NCBI RefSeq assembly: GCF_900101785.1
Contig: NZ_LT629688.1
Location: 4,397,689-4,461,688, forward strand
DNA length: 64,000 bases
Source: Auraticoccus monumenti
Lineage (GTDB): Bacteria; Actinomycetota; Actinomycetes; Propionibacteriales; Propionibacteriaceae
Direction: 5' to 3'
Shown one piece after another: positions 23,480 through 33,076 of the stretch (the stretch's first letter is position 1; every line of letters starts with the position of its first letter). A model generated the notes under the pieces. The model worked only from the letters and a program-made list of their open reading frames with translations, had not been told where the DNA came from and searched no databases. A program made the position numbers and the translations under genes.

Positions 23480-26400
23480 ATGCACGCCCAGCTCGCCACC
23501 GCCCTCGACGACCCGACCCGCGCAGCGGTGCGGGCCCTCCACGAGGTCTGCCAGGCCCAGGACCAGACCGCGCCGCTGAACGAGGCCGCGCTCCTGGCGC
23601 TCTCGGTGGGTGACGGCCAGGTCGAGCACTGGCTCCTGCACGACACCGAGGACGGCGCCCTGGTCGGCTACGCCCAGGCCACCTGGGCCCCCGAGGGAGA
23701 GGCCGTGCCCAGCACCGCCCAGCTGATGGTGCACCCCGGTCGCCGCCGGCGCGGTGGTGGCTCCGCGCTGCTGCGGGCGGTGCGGCAGCGGCACGCCGAG
23801 CGGCACCCGGGCACCCCGGCCGACACGCTGCCCGAGCTGGGGTTCTGGGCCTTCGGACGTCTCCCCGCCGCCACCGAGATGGCGCGCCGCGAGGGCCTGG
23901 ACGTGGTCCGCGAGCTGCTGATGATGGGTCGCGACCTGATCACGGCCCCGGTCACCGACGAGGTGCGTCTGCCCGACGGCGTCGTGCTGCGCGACTTCCG
24001 TCCCGGGCAGGACGACCTGGAGTGGCTGGAGGTCAACGCCCGCGCCTTCGCCCACCACCCCGAGCAGGGCCGGATCACCGGTGAGGACCTGGACGCCCGG
24101 CTGGCCGAGCCCTGGTTCGACCCGCGCAGCTTCCTGGTCGCCGAGCGCGACGGCCGCATGGTCGGCTACCACTGGATGAAGTCCGAGGGCGACGTCGGCG
24201 AGGTCTACGTGATCGGTGTCGACCCCTCCGCCGGCGGCGGCGGGCTGGGCCGGGCGCTGCTCACCGCCGGGCTGCGCCAGCTGTCGGAGACCGGCCACTC
24301 CCGGGTGGTGCTGTACGTGGAGGCCGACCAGCAGCGCGTGGTCCGGATGTACCACTCGGCGGGCTTCGTCACCGTCCACCGCGACGTCCTCTACGCCGCC
24401 GTCCCCGGCAGCCACACCAGCGGGCCGCGTCGGTCCGCGGGCGAGGAGGAGGGTCGGGAGAGCATCGACCAGTCCGGGGCCCGGGAGGCGGCGCTGCTGG
24501 ACCCCACCGACCGGCTGACCACGAGCGGGGACTCCCTCGCCACCACGCAGGGCTTCTCGCTGGAGGACTTCGAGGCCGCCCTGGCCGCGCTGCCGGAGGA
24601 CCGCTTCTCCGAGCGCGAGCTCTCCTGGCTGTCGTTCAACGAGCGGGTGCTGCAGCTGGCCCAGGACGCCGAGCGGATCCCGCTGCTGGAGCGGGCCAAG
24701 TTCCTGGCCATCTTCAGCTCCAACCTCGACGAGTACTACATGGTGCGGGTGGCGGGTCTGAAGCGCCGGATCGCCGCCGGGGTGGCGGTGCCCGGCCCGA
24801 GCGGGCTGCTGCCCCGCGAGCTCCACGACGCGATCCTGCAACGCACCCGCGAGCTGGTGCTGGAGCAGGCGATCCTCTTCCAGGACGTGATCCGCCCGGC
24901 GCTGGCCGCCGAGGGCGTGCAGATCCTGCCCTGGGCCGAGCTCGCCGACGACGAGAAGGCCACCATGCGCCGTCTCTTCGGTGAGCGGATCTTCCCGGTG
25001 CTGACCCCGCTGGCGGTCGACCCCTCGCACCCGTTCCCCTACATCTCCGGGCTCAGCGTCAACCTCGCGGTGCTGCTGAAGAACCCCCACACCGGTGCCC
25101 GGCAGTTCGCCCGGGTCAAGGTGCCGACGATCCTGCCGCGCTTCCTCTCCCTGGGGTCCAGCCGCTTCGTGGCCATCGAGGACGTCATCGCCCGCCACCT
25201 GGACCAGCTGTTCGCCGGCATGCAGGTGCTGGAGTGGACGACCTTCCGGGTCACCCGCAACGAGGACCTCGAGGTCGAGGAGGACGACGCCGAGAACCTG
25301 CTGTTCGCCCTCGAGAAGGAGCTGCTGCGCCGCAAGGTCGGCCGTCCGCCGGTGCGCCTAGAGGTCCAGGACGACATCGACCCGGCCATCCTGGAGCTGC
25401 TGGTCAGCGAGCTGGACATCTCCGAGCGCGAGGTCTTCACCCTGCCCGCACCGCTGGACCTGACCGGGCTGTTCTCGCTGGCCGACATCGACCGGGAGAA
25501 CCTGAAGTACCCGGCGTTCCTGCCCTCGACCCACCCGCACCTGGCCGAGGTCGAGACGGCCAAGCCGGCCGACATGTTCGCCGCCCTCAAGCAGCGCGAC
25601 GTGCTGCTGCACCACCCCTACGACTCCTTCGCCACCAGCGTGCAGCGCTTCGTGGAGCAGGCCGCCGCCGACCCGCAGGTGCTGGCCATCAAGCAGACGC
25701 TGTACCGCACCTCCGGGGACTCCCCCATCGTGGACGCGCTGATCGAGGCCGCCCAGGCCGGCAAGCAGGTCCTGGCGCTGGTGGAGATCAAGGCCCGCTT
25801 CGACGAGCAGGCCAACATCCGCTGGGCCCGCAAGCTGGAGGAGGCGGGGGTCCACGTCGTCTACGGGATGATGGGGCTGAAGACCCACTGCAAGCTGTCG
25901 ATGGTGGTGCGCGACGAGTCCGACGGGCTGCGCCGCTACGCCCACATCGGCACCGGCAACTACAACCCCAAGACCGCCCGGATGTACGAGGACATGGGTC
26001 TGCTGACGTCCAACCCGGTGGTCACCGAGGACGTCGCCCGGATCTTCAACCACCTCTCGGGGATGACCCAGGAGACCCGCTACCGCCGGCTCCTGGTGGC
26101 CCCGCACGGGATCCGCACCGGGCTGATCGACCTGATCCGGGCCGAGATCTCCCACCACCGCGCCGGCCGCCCGGCCGGCATCCGGATCAAGGTGAACTCC
26201 GCGGTCGACGAGGCCGTGCTGGACGCCCTCTACGTGGCCTCCCAGCAGGGGGTGCCGGTGGACCTGTGGGTGCGGGGCATCTGCACCGTCCGCCCCGGGC
26301 GCCCGGGGCTGAGCGAGAACATGCGGGTCCGCAGCATCCTCGGTCGCTTCCTCGAGCACAGCCGGCTGTTCTGGTTCGCCGGCGGCGGCCGGCCGGTGGT

Positions 26401-26653
26401 GGGCATCGGGTCCGCGGACCTGATGCACCGCAACCTGGACCGCCGGGTGGAGGTGCTGGCCTCGATCTCCAACAAGACCCACATCGCCGAGATCGAGGCG
26501 CTGTTCGACACCGCCTTCGCCGAGGACACCGTCTCCTGGTGGCTGGACGCCGACGCCGGCTGGACCGCGCACACCACCGACGAGCGGGGACGTCCGCTGG
26601 CGGACATGCAGGAGGTCCTGATCGCCGCCAAGAGCCGGCGGCGGGCCAAGTAG
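23480..26653 (+). CDS. Fused mycothiol synthase (MshD) - polyphosphate kinase (PPK1)
   Basis: One uninterrupted 1057-residue frame. Residues 1 to about 310 form a complete MshD with two GNAT halves ([20 protein letters not shown]; later [20 protein letters not shown] and [18 protein letters not shown]), which acetylates Cys-GlcN-Ins to mycothiol. Residues about 310-365 are a polar linker. From about 370 to the end is a full PPK1: [34 protein letters not shown], the phosphoacceptor His near residue 803 in [12 protein letters not shown], and [21 protein letters not shown]1 polymerises ATP gamma-phosphate into polyphosphate. No ATG, GTG or TTG exists in frame in the linker; an AGGAGGAGGG at about 24443 lies before ATC 24464, so internal initiation at a non-standard codon is the alternative. 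mutT1 follows 12 bp downstream. Confidence 0.88.
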   Translation: MHAQLATALDDPTRAAVRALHEVCQAQDQTAPLNEAALLALSVGDGQVEHWLLHDTEDGALVGYAQATWAPEGEAVPSTAQLMVHPGRRRRGGGSALLRAVRQRHAERHPGTPADTLPELGFWAFGRLPAATEMARREGLDVVRELLMMGRDLITAPVTDEVRLPDGVVLRDFRPGQDDLEWLEVNARAFAHHPEQGRITGEDLDARLAEPWFDPRSFLVAERDGRMVGYHWMKSEGDVGEVYVIGVDPSAGGGGLGRALLTAGLRQLSETGHSRVVLYVEADQQRVVRMYHSAGFVTVHRDVLYAAVPGSHTSGPRRSAGEEEGRESIDQSGAREAALLDPTDRLTTSGDSLATTQGFSLEDFEAALAALPEDRFSERELSWLSFNERVLQLAQDAERIPLLERAKFLAIFSSNLDEYYMVRVAGLKRRIAAGVAVPGPSGLLPRELHDAILQRTRELVLEQAILFQDVIRPALAAEGVQILPWAELADDEKATMRRLFGERIFPVLTPLAVDPSHPFPYISGLSVNLAVLLKNPHTGARQFARVKVPTILPRFLSLGSSRFVAIEDVIARHLDQLFAGMQVLEWTTFRVTRNEDLEVEEDDAENLLFALEKELLRRKVGRPPVRLEVQDDIDPAILELLVSELDISEREVFTLPAPLDLTGLFSLADIDRENLKYPAFLPSTHPHLAEVETAKPADMFAALKQRDVLLHHPYDSFATSVQRFVEQAAADPQVLAIKQTLYRTSGDSPIVDALIEAAQAGKQVLALVEIKARFDEQANIRWARKLEEAGVHVVYGMMGLKTHCKLSMVVRDESDGLRRYAHIGTGNYNPKTARMYEDMGLLTSNPVVTEDVARIFNHLSGMTQETRYRRLLVAPHGIRTGLIDLIRAEISHHRAGRPAGIRIKVNSAVDEAVLDALYVASQQGVPVDLWVRGICTVRPGRPGLSENMRVRSILGRFLEHSRLFWFAGGGRPVVGIGSADLMHRNLDRRVEVLASISNKTHIAEIEALFDTAFAEDTVSWWLDADAGWTAHTTDERGRPLADMQEVLIAAKSRRRAK

Positions 26654-26665
26654 GCGCCGGCCGAC

Positions 26666-27547
26666 ATGGCCAAGGAGCGATACATCCCGGCAGCCGGCGC
26701 GGTCGTGCTCCGCCCCGGGGCCGACGGGCCGGAGGTGTGCGTCGTGCACCGACCGCGCTACGACGACTGGTCCCTGCCCAAGGGCAAGGAGCGGCCCGGC
26801 GAGAGCGGCCCGGAGGCGGCTGTCCGCGAGGTGCGTGAGGAGACCGGTCTGGATGTCCGGCTGGACGTCCGGCTGGACTCCCAGCGCTACGCCGTGCCGG
26901 GTGGGGACAAGCAGGTCTTCTGGTGGCGGGCCGGCGTGCTGGCCGAGCACCCCTGGACCCCGGACCGCGAGATCGACCAGGTCGCCTGGTGGTCGGTGCC
27001 CCGGGCCCGCCACGAGCTGACCCACGCCGACGACGTCCACCGGGTGGAGCAGGCGCTGGCGCTGCCCCCGACCACCGCGGTGGTGCTGGTGCGCCACGCG
27101 AAGGCGATGGACCGCAGCAACTGGACGCTGGTCGACGCCGTCCGGCCGCTGACCCGGCGCGGTCGGCAGCAGGCCCAGGACCTGGTGCCGCTGCTGGGCG
27201 CCTTCGGGGTCCGTCGCCTGCTCAGCTCCTCCTCCACCCGCTGCGTGGCCACGCTGACCCCCTACGCGCGCGCCCACGGGCTGGACCTGGGCCGGAGCAG
27301 CCGGCTGAGCGAGGAGGAGGGCAGCGAGGACCCCGACGGGGTGCGCTCGGTGGTCGAGGAGCTCCTCGAGATCGCCCTGGCCACCGGCCAGCCGGCCGCG
27401 GTGTGCGGGCACCGCCCGGTCATCCCCCACATGCAGCACGCGCTGGGGCTGCCGAGCCGGCACATGGCCACCGCGGAGATGGTGGTGCTGCACGTGGGGC
27501 CCGACGGAGAGGCGCTGGCGGTCGAACGCCACCGACCGACCAGCTGA
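26666..27547 (+). CDS. mutT1: NUDIX hydrolase with C-terminal histidine phosphatase domain (MutT1-like)
   Basis: A 293-residue two-domain enzyme. The N-terminal NUDIX domain has the box GKERPGESGPEAAVREVREETGL (GX5EX7REUXEEXGU, written here in outline). The C-terminal domain starts VLVRHAKAMDRSNW, with the catalytic His of the SixA-type histidine phosphatase fold, and a second His in VCGHRPVI. Mycobacterial MutT1 hydrolyses 8-oxo-dGTP and diadenosine polyphosphates. In Mycobacterium mutT1 (Rv2985) neighbours ppk1 (Rv2984); the same pairing is kept here, 12 bp apart. Confidence 0.9.
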   Translation: MAKERYIPAAGAVVLRPGADGPEVCVVHRPRYDDWSLPKGKERPGESGPEAAVREVREETGLDVRLDVRLDSQRYAVPGGDKQVFWWRAGVLAEHPWTPDREIDQVAWWSVPRARHELTHADDVHRVEQALALPPTTAVVLVRHAKAMDRSNWTLVDAVRPLTRRGRQQAQDLVPLLGAFGVRRLLSSSSTRCVATLTPYARAHGLDLGRSSRLSEEEGSEDPDGVRSVVEELLEIALATGQPAAVCGHRPVIPHMQHALGLPSRHMATAEMVVLHVGPDGEALAVERHRPTS

Positions 27548-27588
27548 GCTGTCGGAATCGCCCCCGACGCGCCGTGCACCGCGGCGAG

Positions 27589-27621
27589 GTTGACCCTGCG
27601 TTCACCTTCCGTTCACGTTTG
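27589..27621 (+). promoter_or_regulatory. PHO box: three adjacent 11-bp PhoP repeats
   Basis: GTTGACCCTGC (27589), GTTCACCTTCC (27600) and GTTCACGTTTG (27611) are three directly abutting 11-bp units. Their GTTCAC core is that of actinobacterial PhoP boxes. The array lies upstream of a -10-like TAGTGT at 27649-27654 and of pstS. Induction under phosphate starvation is inferred from the family knowledge. Confidence 0.8.
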
Positions 27622-27648
27622 AGCGCTGATGTGGTCATCGCCCCCTCC

Positions 27649-27654
27649 TAGTGT
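27649..27654 (+). promoter_or_regulatory. -10 element of pstS
   Basis: TAGTGT lies 27 bp after the last PHO repeat and about 57 nt before the GTG start; it gives a leader of about 50 nt with GGAAGG before the GTG. Confidence 0.5.
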
Positions 27655-27710
27655 CACCGCGGAGGCCGAGGGGGGTCTCCGACCTCGAACCGTGCAATGG
27701 AAGGTATTCC

Positions 27711-28841
27711 GTGAAGATCTCACGCGCTGGCGCTCTCGTCGCCGTGCTCACCACCGCCGCCCTCGGGCTCGGCGCCTGCGCCGCCGACGAGGCGCCCACC
27801 CCGCCGTCGGGCTCCGGCTCCGCCGGCGGCGCTGGCAGCGAGGCCCCGGCTGACACCCAGCTGTCGGGCACGCTCACCGGTGGCGGTGCCTCCTCGCAGG
27901 AGTCCGCCATGACCGCGTGGACCCAGGCCTACGCCTCGACCCAGCCCAGCGTCACCGTGCAGTACAACCCGGTGGGCTCCGGCGGTGGCCGCGAGGGCTT
28001 CCTCGCCGGTCAGTACAGCTTCGCCGGTTCCGACTCCGTCATGGACGAGGAGGAGCTGACCCAGTCCCAGGAGGTGTGCGGACCCGACGGCGCCTTCCAC
28101 GTCCCGGCCTACATCTCCCCGATCGCGGTCGCCTTCAACCTGCCGGGCGTCGACTCGCTGAACCTGGACGCCGACACCATCGCCTCGATCTTCAAGGGTG
28201 ACATCGCCACCTGGGACGACGACGCCATCGCCTCCCAGAACGAGGGCACCGAGCTGCCCGACACCCCGATCTCCGTCGTGCACCGCTCCGACGACTCGGG
28301 CACCACCGAGAACTTCACCGACTACCTCTCGGTGGCCGCTCCGGACGTGTGGACCTACGAGGCCGGCGACGTCTGGCCCAGCGAGGAGGCCGCCGAGAAC
28401 GCGCAGGGCACCTCCGGCGTGGTCAGCCTCACCTCCCAGACCGAGGGCGCCATCACCTACGCCGACGCCTCCGCCGCCGGGGAGCTCGGCACCGTCGCGG
28501 TGCAGGTCGGCGAGGAGTACGTCGAGTACTCCGCGGAGGCCGCCTCCAAGGCCGTCGAGACCGCCGAGCGGATCGGTGGCGGGGCGGAGCAGGACATGGC
28601 CGTCGAGCTCGACCGTGCGACCGAGGAGGCCGGCACCTACCCGATCGTCCTGGTGTCGTACCACATCTACTGCACCACCTACGCCGACCAGGAGACGGTC
28701 GACCTGATCAAGTCCTTCGGTGAGTTCGCCGTCTCGGCCGAGGGCCAGGAAGCCGCCTCCGCCGCCGCCGGCAACGCCCCGCTGTCCTCCACGCTCGCCG
28801 AGGAGGCCACCGCGGCCATCGAGAGCATCACCGTCCAGTGA
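27711..28841 (+). CDS. pstS: Phosphate ABC transporter substrate-binding lipoprotein PstS
   Basis: A 376-residue exported lipoprotein (lipobox LGAC, Cys about 23) that binds inorganic phosphate. Family landmarks are LTGGGASSQESAMTAW, QYNPVGSGGGREGFLAGQYSFAGSD (split here; phosphate loops at SGGG and GSD) and HRSDDSGTTENFTDYL. The GTG start has GGAAGG 6 nt upstream. It is the first gene of pstSCAB, preceded by a triple PHO box and followed by a hairpin that may favour its higher expression. Confidence 0.96.
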   Translation: MKISRAGALVAVLTTAALGLGACAADEAPTPPSGSGSAGGAGSEAPADTQLSGTLTGGGASSQESAMTAWTQAYASTQPSVTVQYNPVGSGGGREGFLAGQYSFAGSDSVMDEEELTQSQEVCGPDGAFHVPAYISPIAVAFNLPGVDSLNLDADTIASIFKGDIATWDDDAIASQNEGTELPDTPISVVHRSDDSGTTENFTDYLSVAAPDVWTYEAGDVWPSEEAAENAQGTSGVVSLTSQTEGAITYADASAAGELGTVAVQVGEEYVEYSAEAASKAVETAERIGGGAEQDMAVELDRATEEAGTYPIVLVSYHIYCTTYADQETVDLIKSFGEFAVSAEGQEAASAAAGNAPLSSTLAEEATAAIESITVQ

Positions 28842-28880
28842 TGCCGGCCCGCTCCGGCGGGTGACGATCCACAGCGAGGG

Positions 28881-28911
28881 CCGCTGACGCCGCACGGGGC
28901 GGCGTCAGCGG
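28881..28911 (+). terminator. Hairpin between pstS and pstC
   Basis: Perfect 13-bp arms (28881-28893 and 28899-28911) enclose the loop ACGGG. A smaller 7-bp hairpin follows at 28930-28946. Partial termination or 3' protection of pstS mRNA is inferred. Confidence 0.6.
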
Positions 28912-29013
28912 CTCGACGCCTGAGATCCGAAGGGCCGTGACGGCCCTCCCGGGGTCCCGCCAGCCGGCGGACCTCATCCGTGATGTTGTGATCGTCGAGC
29001 AAGAGGGTGGACG

Positions 29014-30015
29014 ATGAGCCAGACCGAGACCCGAGGGGATGCCGTGGCCCAGACGACGGACACCGAACGTACGACCGTCGACCCACCGGCCGCCGACGTC
29101 CGGCTGGACGACAGCTCCGGGCAGTTCGGGGACAAGCTCTTCTCCGGCGTCAGCCTCGCCGCCGGCATCGTCATCCTGCTGGTGCTGGCGGGGGTGGCCG
29201 CCTTCCTGGTCCGCGACGCCATCCCGGCGGTGACGGCCTCCCCGGAGGACCTCAACCGCGACACCACGTTCTGGGGCTACGTCGGCCCGCTGGTCATCGG
29301 CAGCGTGATCGCCTCGCTGATCGCGATCGTGGTGGCCACGCCGATCGGCATCGGGATCGCCCTGTTCATCTCCCACTACGCCCCGAAGCGGCTGGCCCAG
29401 CCGCTGGGGTACGTGATCGACCTGCTGGCCGCGATCCCCTCGGTGGTCTACGGCGCCTGGGGCGCGCTGGTCTTCGGCCCGGCGCTGGTCCCGGCCTTCG
29501 CCTGGCTCTCGGCCAACGCCGGGTTCATCCCCATCTTCGCCGGCGGGTACTCCCAGACCGGGCGCACCCTGCTCACCGCCGGCCTGGTGCTGGCCGTGAT
29601 GGTGCTGCCCATCATCACCTCCCTCTGCCGGGAGCTGTTCCTGCAGACGCCCAAGCTGCACGAGGAGGCGGCCCTGGCCCTCGGCGCCACCCGCTGGGAG
29701 ATGGTCAAGGCCGCGGTGTTCCCCTTCGCCCGCGCCGGCATCGTGTCCTCGGTCATGCTCGGTCTCGGCCGCGCCCTGGGTGAGACCATGGCCGTCGCCC
29801 TGGTGCTCTCCCCCGGCCCGCTCACCGCCAGCCTCATCAACACCGGCAACTCCACCATCCCCGCCGAGATCGCCCTCGGCTTCTCCGAGGCCTTCGGGAT
29901 CCGCCGCAGCGAGCTCATCGCCGCCGGGCTGGTGCTCTTCGTGATCACGCTGCTCGTCAACATGATCGCCCGGGCTGTCGTCGCCCGCTACAAGGACTTC
30001 TCGGGAGCCAACTGA
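29014..30015 (+). CDS. pstC: Phosphate ABC transporter permease PstC
   Basis: A 333-residue membrane permease with a cytoplasmic N-terminus of about 45 residues and six hydrophobic helices. The permease core contains TPIGIGIALFISHYAPK, AIPSVVYGAWG and the ATPase-docking loop EEAALALGATRWEMVKAAVFP. It forms the channel with PstA; its stop shares one base with the pstA start (TGATG). AGAGGGTGG precedes the ATG. Confidence 0.96.
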   Translation: MSQTETRGDAVAQTTDTERTTVDPPAADVRLDDSSGQFGDKLFSGVSLAAGIVILLVLAGVAAFLVRDAIPAVTASPEDLNRDTTFWGYVGPLVIGSVIASLIAIVVATPIGIGIALFISHYAPKRLAQPLGYVIDLLAAIPSVVYGAWGALVFGPALVPAFAWLSANAGFIPIFAGGYSQTGRTLLTAGLVLAVMVLPIITSLCRELFLQTPKLHEEAALALGATRWEMVKAAVFPFARAGIVSSVMLGLGRALGETMAVALVLSPGPLTASLINTGNSTIPAEIALGFSEAFGIRRSELIAAGLVLFVITLLVNMIARAVVARYKDFSGAN

Positions 30016-31124
30016 TGAGCACCACCGCCACCCTGCAGAAGAGCGCGCTGACCGCGGGCCGGCTGCCCCGCTGGACCCCGCTGGCCGTCGGTGCCGCGGC
30101 GCTCGCCGTCTCCGGCACGATCATGGCCCTGATCGGGTTCAACCTGCCCGGCTGGGTCGTCATCGCCTGGCTGCTGTTCGTGCCGACCATGTTCCTCGCC
30201 GGCCGCCTCGTCGAGGGCCCCCAGGCCGGGGTCGACCGGTTCTGGACGATCCTGGTCTGCTCCGCCTTCGTGCTGGCCCTGCTGCCGCTGGTCTCGGTGA
30301 TCTTCACCCTGCTCGCCAACGGGCTGCCCGGCCTGCTCGATCCCGGCTTCCTGGGCAGCACGATGCAGTACGCCACCGCCGTGACCGACCAGGCGGCCGC
30401 GGCCGGTGAGGGCCCCGTCTTCGGCGGGATCCTGCACGCCCTGACCGGCTCGCTGCTGGTGACCCTGGCCGCCACCCTCATCTCGGTGCCGATCGGGCTG
30501 TTCACCTCGATCTACCTGGTCGAGTACAGCAAGGACGGCTGGCTCTCCAAGGCCATCACCTTCTTCGTCGACGTGATGACCGGCATCCCGTCGATCGTGG
30601 CCGGCCTGTTCGCGGCCGCACTGCTCTTCTCGATCGTCGGGCCCAAGAACAGCCTGATGGGTTTCACCGCCGCCGTCGCGCTGTCGGTGCTGATGATCCC
30701 GGTCGTGGTGCGCTCCACCGTCGAGATGCTGCGGGTGGTGCCGAACGAGCTGCGTGAGGCCTCCTACGCCCTCGGGGTCCGCAAGTGGCGCACCATCGTC
30801 CAGGTCGTCATCCCCACCGCCATCTCCGGCATCGCCTCCGGCGTGACGCTGGCCATCGCCCGGGTCATCGGCGAGACCGCCCCGATCCTGGTCACCGCCG
30901 GGGTCGCGGTGAGGATGAACGCGAACCTGTTCGACGACTGGATGATGACGCTGCCGGTGTACATCTTCCGTCAGCTGCAGAACCCCACCGCACCTGCCGC
31001 CGTCGGCCCCTCGCTGGAGCGGGCCTGGGGTGCGGCGCTGGTGCTGGTGCTGCTCGTCATGGCCCTCAACCTCGGCGCCCGCCTCATCGCCCGGGCCTTC
31101 GCCCCCAAGCAGACCGGGCGCTGA
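30015..31124 (+). CDS. pstA: Phosphate ABC transporter permease PstA
   Basis: A 369-residue membrane permease, longer than many PstA because of extra N-terminal hydrophobic segments (about residues 20-105) before the family core. Core motifs are [33 protein letters not shown] and the docking loop [21 protein letters not shown]. It pairs with PstC and is coupled to it by a one-base overlap. Confidence 0.96.
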   Translation: MSTTATLQKSALTAGRLPRWTPLAVGAAALAVSGTIMALIGFNLPGWVVIAWLLFVPTMFLAGRLVEGPQAGVDRFWTILVCSAFVLALLPLVSVIFTLLANGLPGLLDPGFLGSTMQYATAVTDQAAAAGEGPVFGGILHALTGSLLVTLAATLISVPIGLFTSIYLVEYSKDGWLSKAITFFVDVMTGIPSIVAGLFAAALLFSIVGPKNSLMGFTAAVALSVLMIPVVVRSTVEMLRVVPNELREASYALGVRKWRTIVQVVIPTAISGIASGVTLAIARVIGETAPILVTAGVAVRMNANLFDDWMMTLPVYIFRQLQNPTAPAAVGPSLERAWGAALVLVLLVMALNLGARLIARAFAPKQTGR

Positions 31125-31150
31125 GCCCCTCACCACAGGAGAACCACGAC

Positions 31151-31930
31151 ATGTCCAAGAGCATCGAAGCGATCGACCTCGACGTGTACTACGGCTCGTT
31201 CCTGGCCGTGGAGGGCGTCAACGTCCGCATCGAGCCGCGCACCGTGACCGCCTTCATCGGCCCCTCCGGCTGCGGCAAGACCACCTTCCTGCGGACCATG
31301 AACCGCATGCACGAGGTGCTGCCCAACGCCACCGTGAAGGGCCAGCTGCTGCTGGACGCGGAGGACATCTACGCCAGCGGTGTGGACCCGGTCCGGGTCC
31401 GCTCCAAGGTGGGCATGGTCTTCCAGCGCCCCAACCCCTTCCCCACCATGAGCATCCGCGACAACGTGCTCGCCGGCTTCAAGCTCAACGGGATCCGGAT
31501 GGGTCGGGCCCAGGCCGAGGAGATCACCGAGCGCTCCCTCAAGGGCGCCAACCTCTGGAACGAGGTCAAGGACCGCCTCGACAAGCCGGGTTCGGGTCTC
31601 TCCGGTGGTCAGCAGCAGCGGCTCTGCATCGCCCGCACCATCGCCGTCCAGCCCGAGGTCATCCTGATGGACGAGCCGTGCTCGGCGCTGGACCCCATCT
31701 CGACCCTGGCCGTGGAGGACCTGATCGGTGACCTGAAGGAGCACTTCACCATCGTCATCGTCACCCACAACATGCAGCAGGCCTCGCGGGTCTCGGACAA
31801 GACCGCTTTTTTCAACATCGCCGGGACCGGCAAGCCGGGCAAGCTGATCGAGTTCGACTACACCGACAAGATCTTCTCGAACCCGAACGAGCAGTCCACC
31901 GAGGACTACATCACCGGCCGCTTCGGCTGA
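31151..31930 (+). CDS. pstB: Phosphate ABC transporter ATPase PstB
   Basis: A 259-residue cytosolic ATPase powering PstCA. Walker A is GPSGCGKTT, the Q-loop VFQRPNPFP (typical of PstB), the signature LSGGQQQR, Walker [13 protein letters not shown], and the switch His is in [14 protein letters not shown] lies 9 nt upstream of the ATG. Last gene of the operon; phoU is not present downstream, and a large hairpin ends the unit. Confidence 0.97.
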   Translation: MSKSIEAIDLDVYYGSFLAVEGVNVRIEPRTVTAFIGPSGCGKTTFLRTMNRMHEVLPNATVKGQLLLDAEDIYASGVDPVRVRSKVGMVFQRPNPFPTMSIRDNVLAGFKLNGIRMGRAQAEEITERSLKGANLWNEVKDRLDKPGSGLSGGQQQRLCIARTIAVQPEVILMDEPCSALDPISTLAVEDLIGDLKEHFTIVIVTHNMQQASRVSDKTAFFNIAGTGKPGKLIEFDYTDKIFSNPNEQSTEDYITGRFG

Positions 31931-31950
31931 TCCAGCGCACGACCGCCGTC

Positions 31951-32011
31951 CAGGACGCGGTCTGCACCCGGCGGGGGCTCGGGCCCCCGGCACGGTGCAG
32001 GCCGCGTCCTG
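31951..32011 (+). terminator. Long hairpin terminator of the pst operon
   Basis: A 61-nt imperfect inverted repeat (CAGGACGCGG at the left base, CCGCGTCCTG at the right) with a GC-rich upper stem and the tip GCTCGG starts 20 bp after pstB. Confidence 0.8.
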
Positions 32012-32048
32012 CTGTCGCTGGGCGGGTCGTGGCGCTCCCCCGCGCTCC

Positions 32049-32054
32049 TAGACT
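32049..32054 (+). promoter_or_regulatory. -10 element, leaderless promoter of the DUF2510 gene
   Basis: TAGACT is followed by 6 nt and GTG 32061. Confidence 0.55.
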
Positions 32055-32060
32055 GCTGCC

Positions 32061-33026
32061 GTGAGCAATCCTTCTGCTGGTTGGTTCCCCGACCCGGGCG
32101 GCCAGCCGGGCATGTTCCGCTACTGGGACGGCTCGGCGTGGTCGGCGGCGCTGTCGCCGACCCCGAACGCGGCACCGCCCTCGCAGGGCCTCGTGCCCGG
32201 GGCCGCCAGCCCGGGCAGCCAGCCGCTGGGGCGCCAGGGCGGCGTCCCCGGCCAGCATCAGGGCCACGGTCAGCAGCAGGGCCACGGCCAGCACGGCGGC
32301 TACCCCGGGCAGCCGCAGACCAGGCGAGCCGGCAAGGGCTGGCTGGTGGCCCTGGTGGCGGTGGGCCTCGTGGTCGTGGTCCTCGTCGCCCTCGGCATCC
32401 GCGCGGTCTCCCAGGTGGCCGGTGGCGGTACGGGAGGGGGCGGGAACCCGGGTGGTCAGCCCACCCAGCAGATCTGCCCCGAGGAGTCGCAGGTGAGTGC
32501 CTCCCCCGAGCAGCGCCCGGCCGACGGACGGGTCTACGGCGGCGCCCTCTCCTACCCCGTGCTCCCCCCGCCCTGGGAGGCACCCGCGGGGGACAACCGG
32601 GTCCCCTTCGGCCGGGACGTGATGAGCCAGGTCGCCGACGTCGAGCCCTACCCCCAGGGTCGCTGGGTGGCCAGCGTGCTGGTGGGTGAGCTGATCGCCG
32701 GGGACGGGTTCTTCACCCCCGAGCAGGGCGCGGAGATCGTGGTCGAGTGCGTGGTGGGCGTCTTCTACGGCGAGAACACCCAGGTCGAGCGCGACGACCA
32801 GGTCAGCGAGGCCACCACCCTCGACGGGAAGGACGCGTGGCTGGTGGAGTCCCACCTCACCTTCGACATCCCGGACCTGGAGACCAAGGGCGAGACGCTC
32901 ATCCTGATGATCGTCGCCACCGGGGACGCCACCGCCAGCCTCTTCTACGCCTCGATCCCCGACACCAGCCCGCAGTTCATGCAGCCGGCCCGCGACGCCC
33001 TGGCCGAGCTGCGCGTCGAGGAGTAG
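32061..33026 (+). CDS. DUF2510 domain membrane-anchored protein
   Basis: A 321-residue protein. Residues about 6-28 are the DUF2510 motif (AGWFPDPGGQPGMFRYWDG plus the next Trp), found at the N-terminus of many actinobacterial membrane proteins. A Gln/Gly/His-rich stretch follows, then one transmembrane helix (WLVALVAVGLVVVVLVALGI) and a soluble C-terminal domain of about 190 residues, probably outside, with two cysteines. The external part is unrecognised. Monocistronic. Confidence 0.85.
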   Translation: MSNPSAGWFPDPGGQPGMFRYWDGSAWSAALSPTPNAAPPSQGLVPGAASPGSQPLGRQGGVPGQHQGHGQQQGHGQHGGYPGQPQTRRAGKGWLVALVAVGLVVVVLVALGIRAVSQVAGGGTGGGGNPGGQPTQQICPEESQVSASPEQRPADGRVYGGALSYPVLPPPWEAPAGDNRVPFGRDVMSQVADVEPYPQGRWVASVLVGELIAGDGFFTPEQGAEIVVECVVGVFYGENTQVERDDQVSEATTLDGKDAWLVESHLTFDIPDLETKGETLILMIVATGDATASLFYASIPDTSPQFMQPARDALAELRVEE

Positions 33027-33076
33027 CCCGGCACTCGGGCCGGCTGGTGTCGGTGCGGCTCCCGGTCCGGGCGCCC

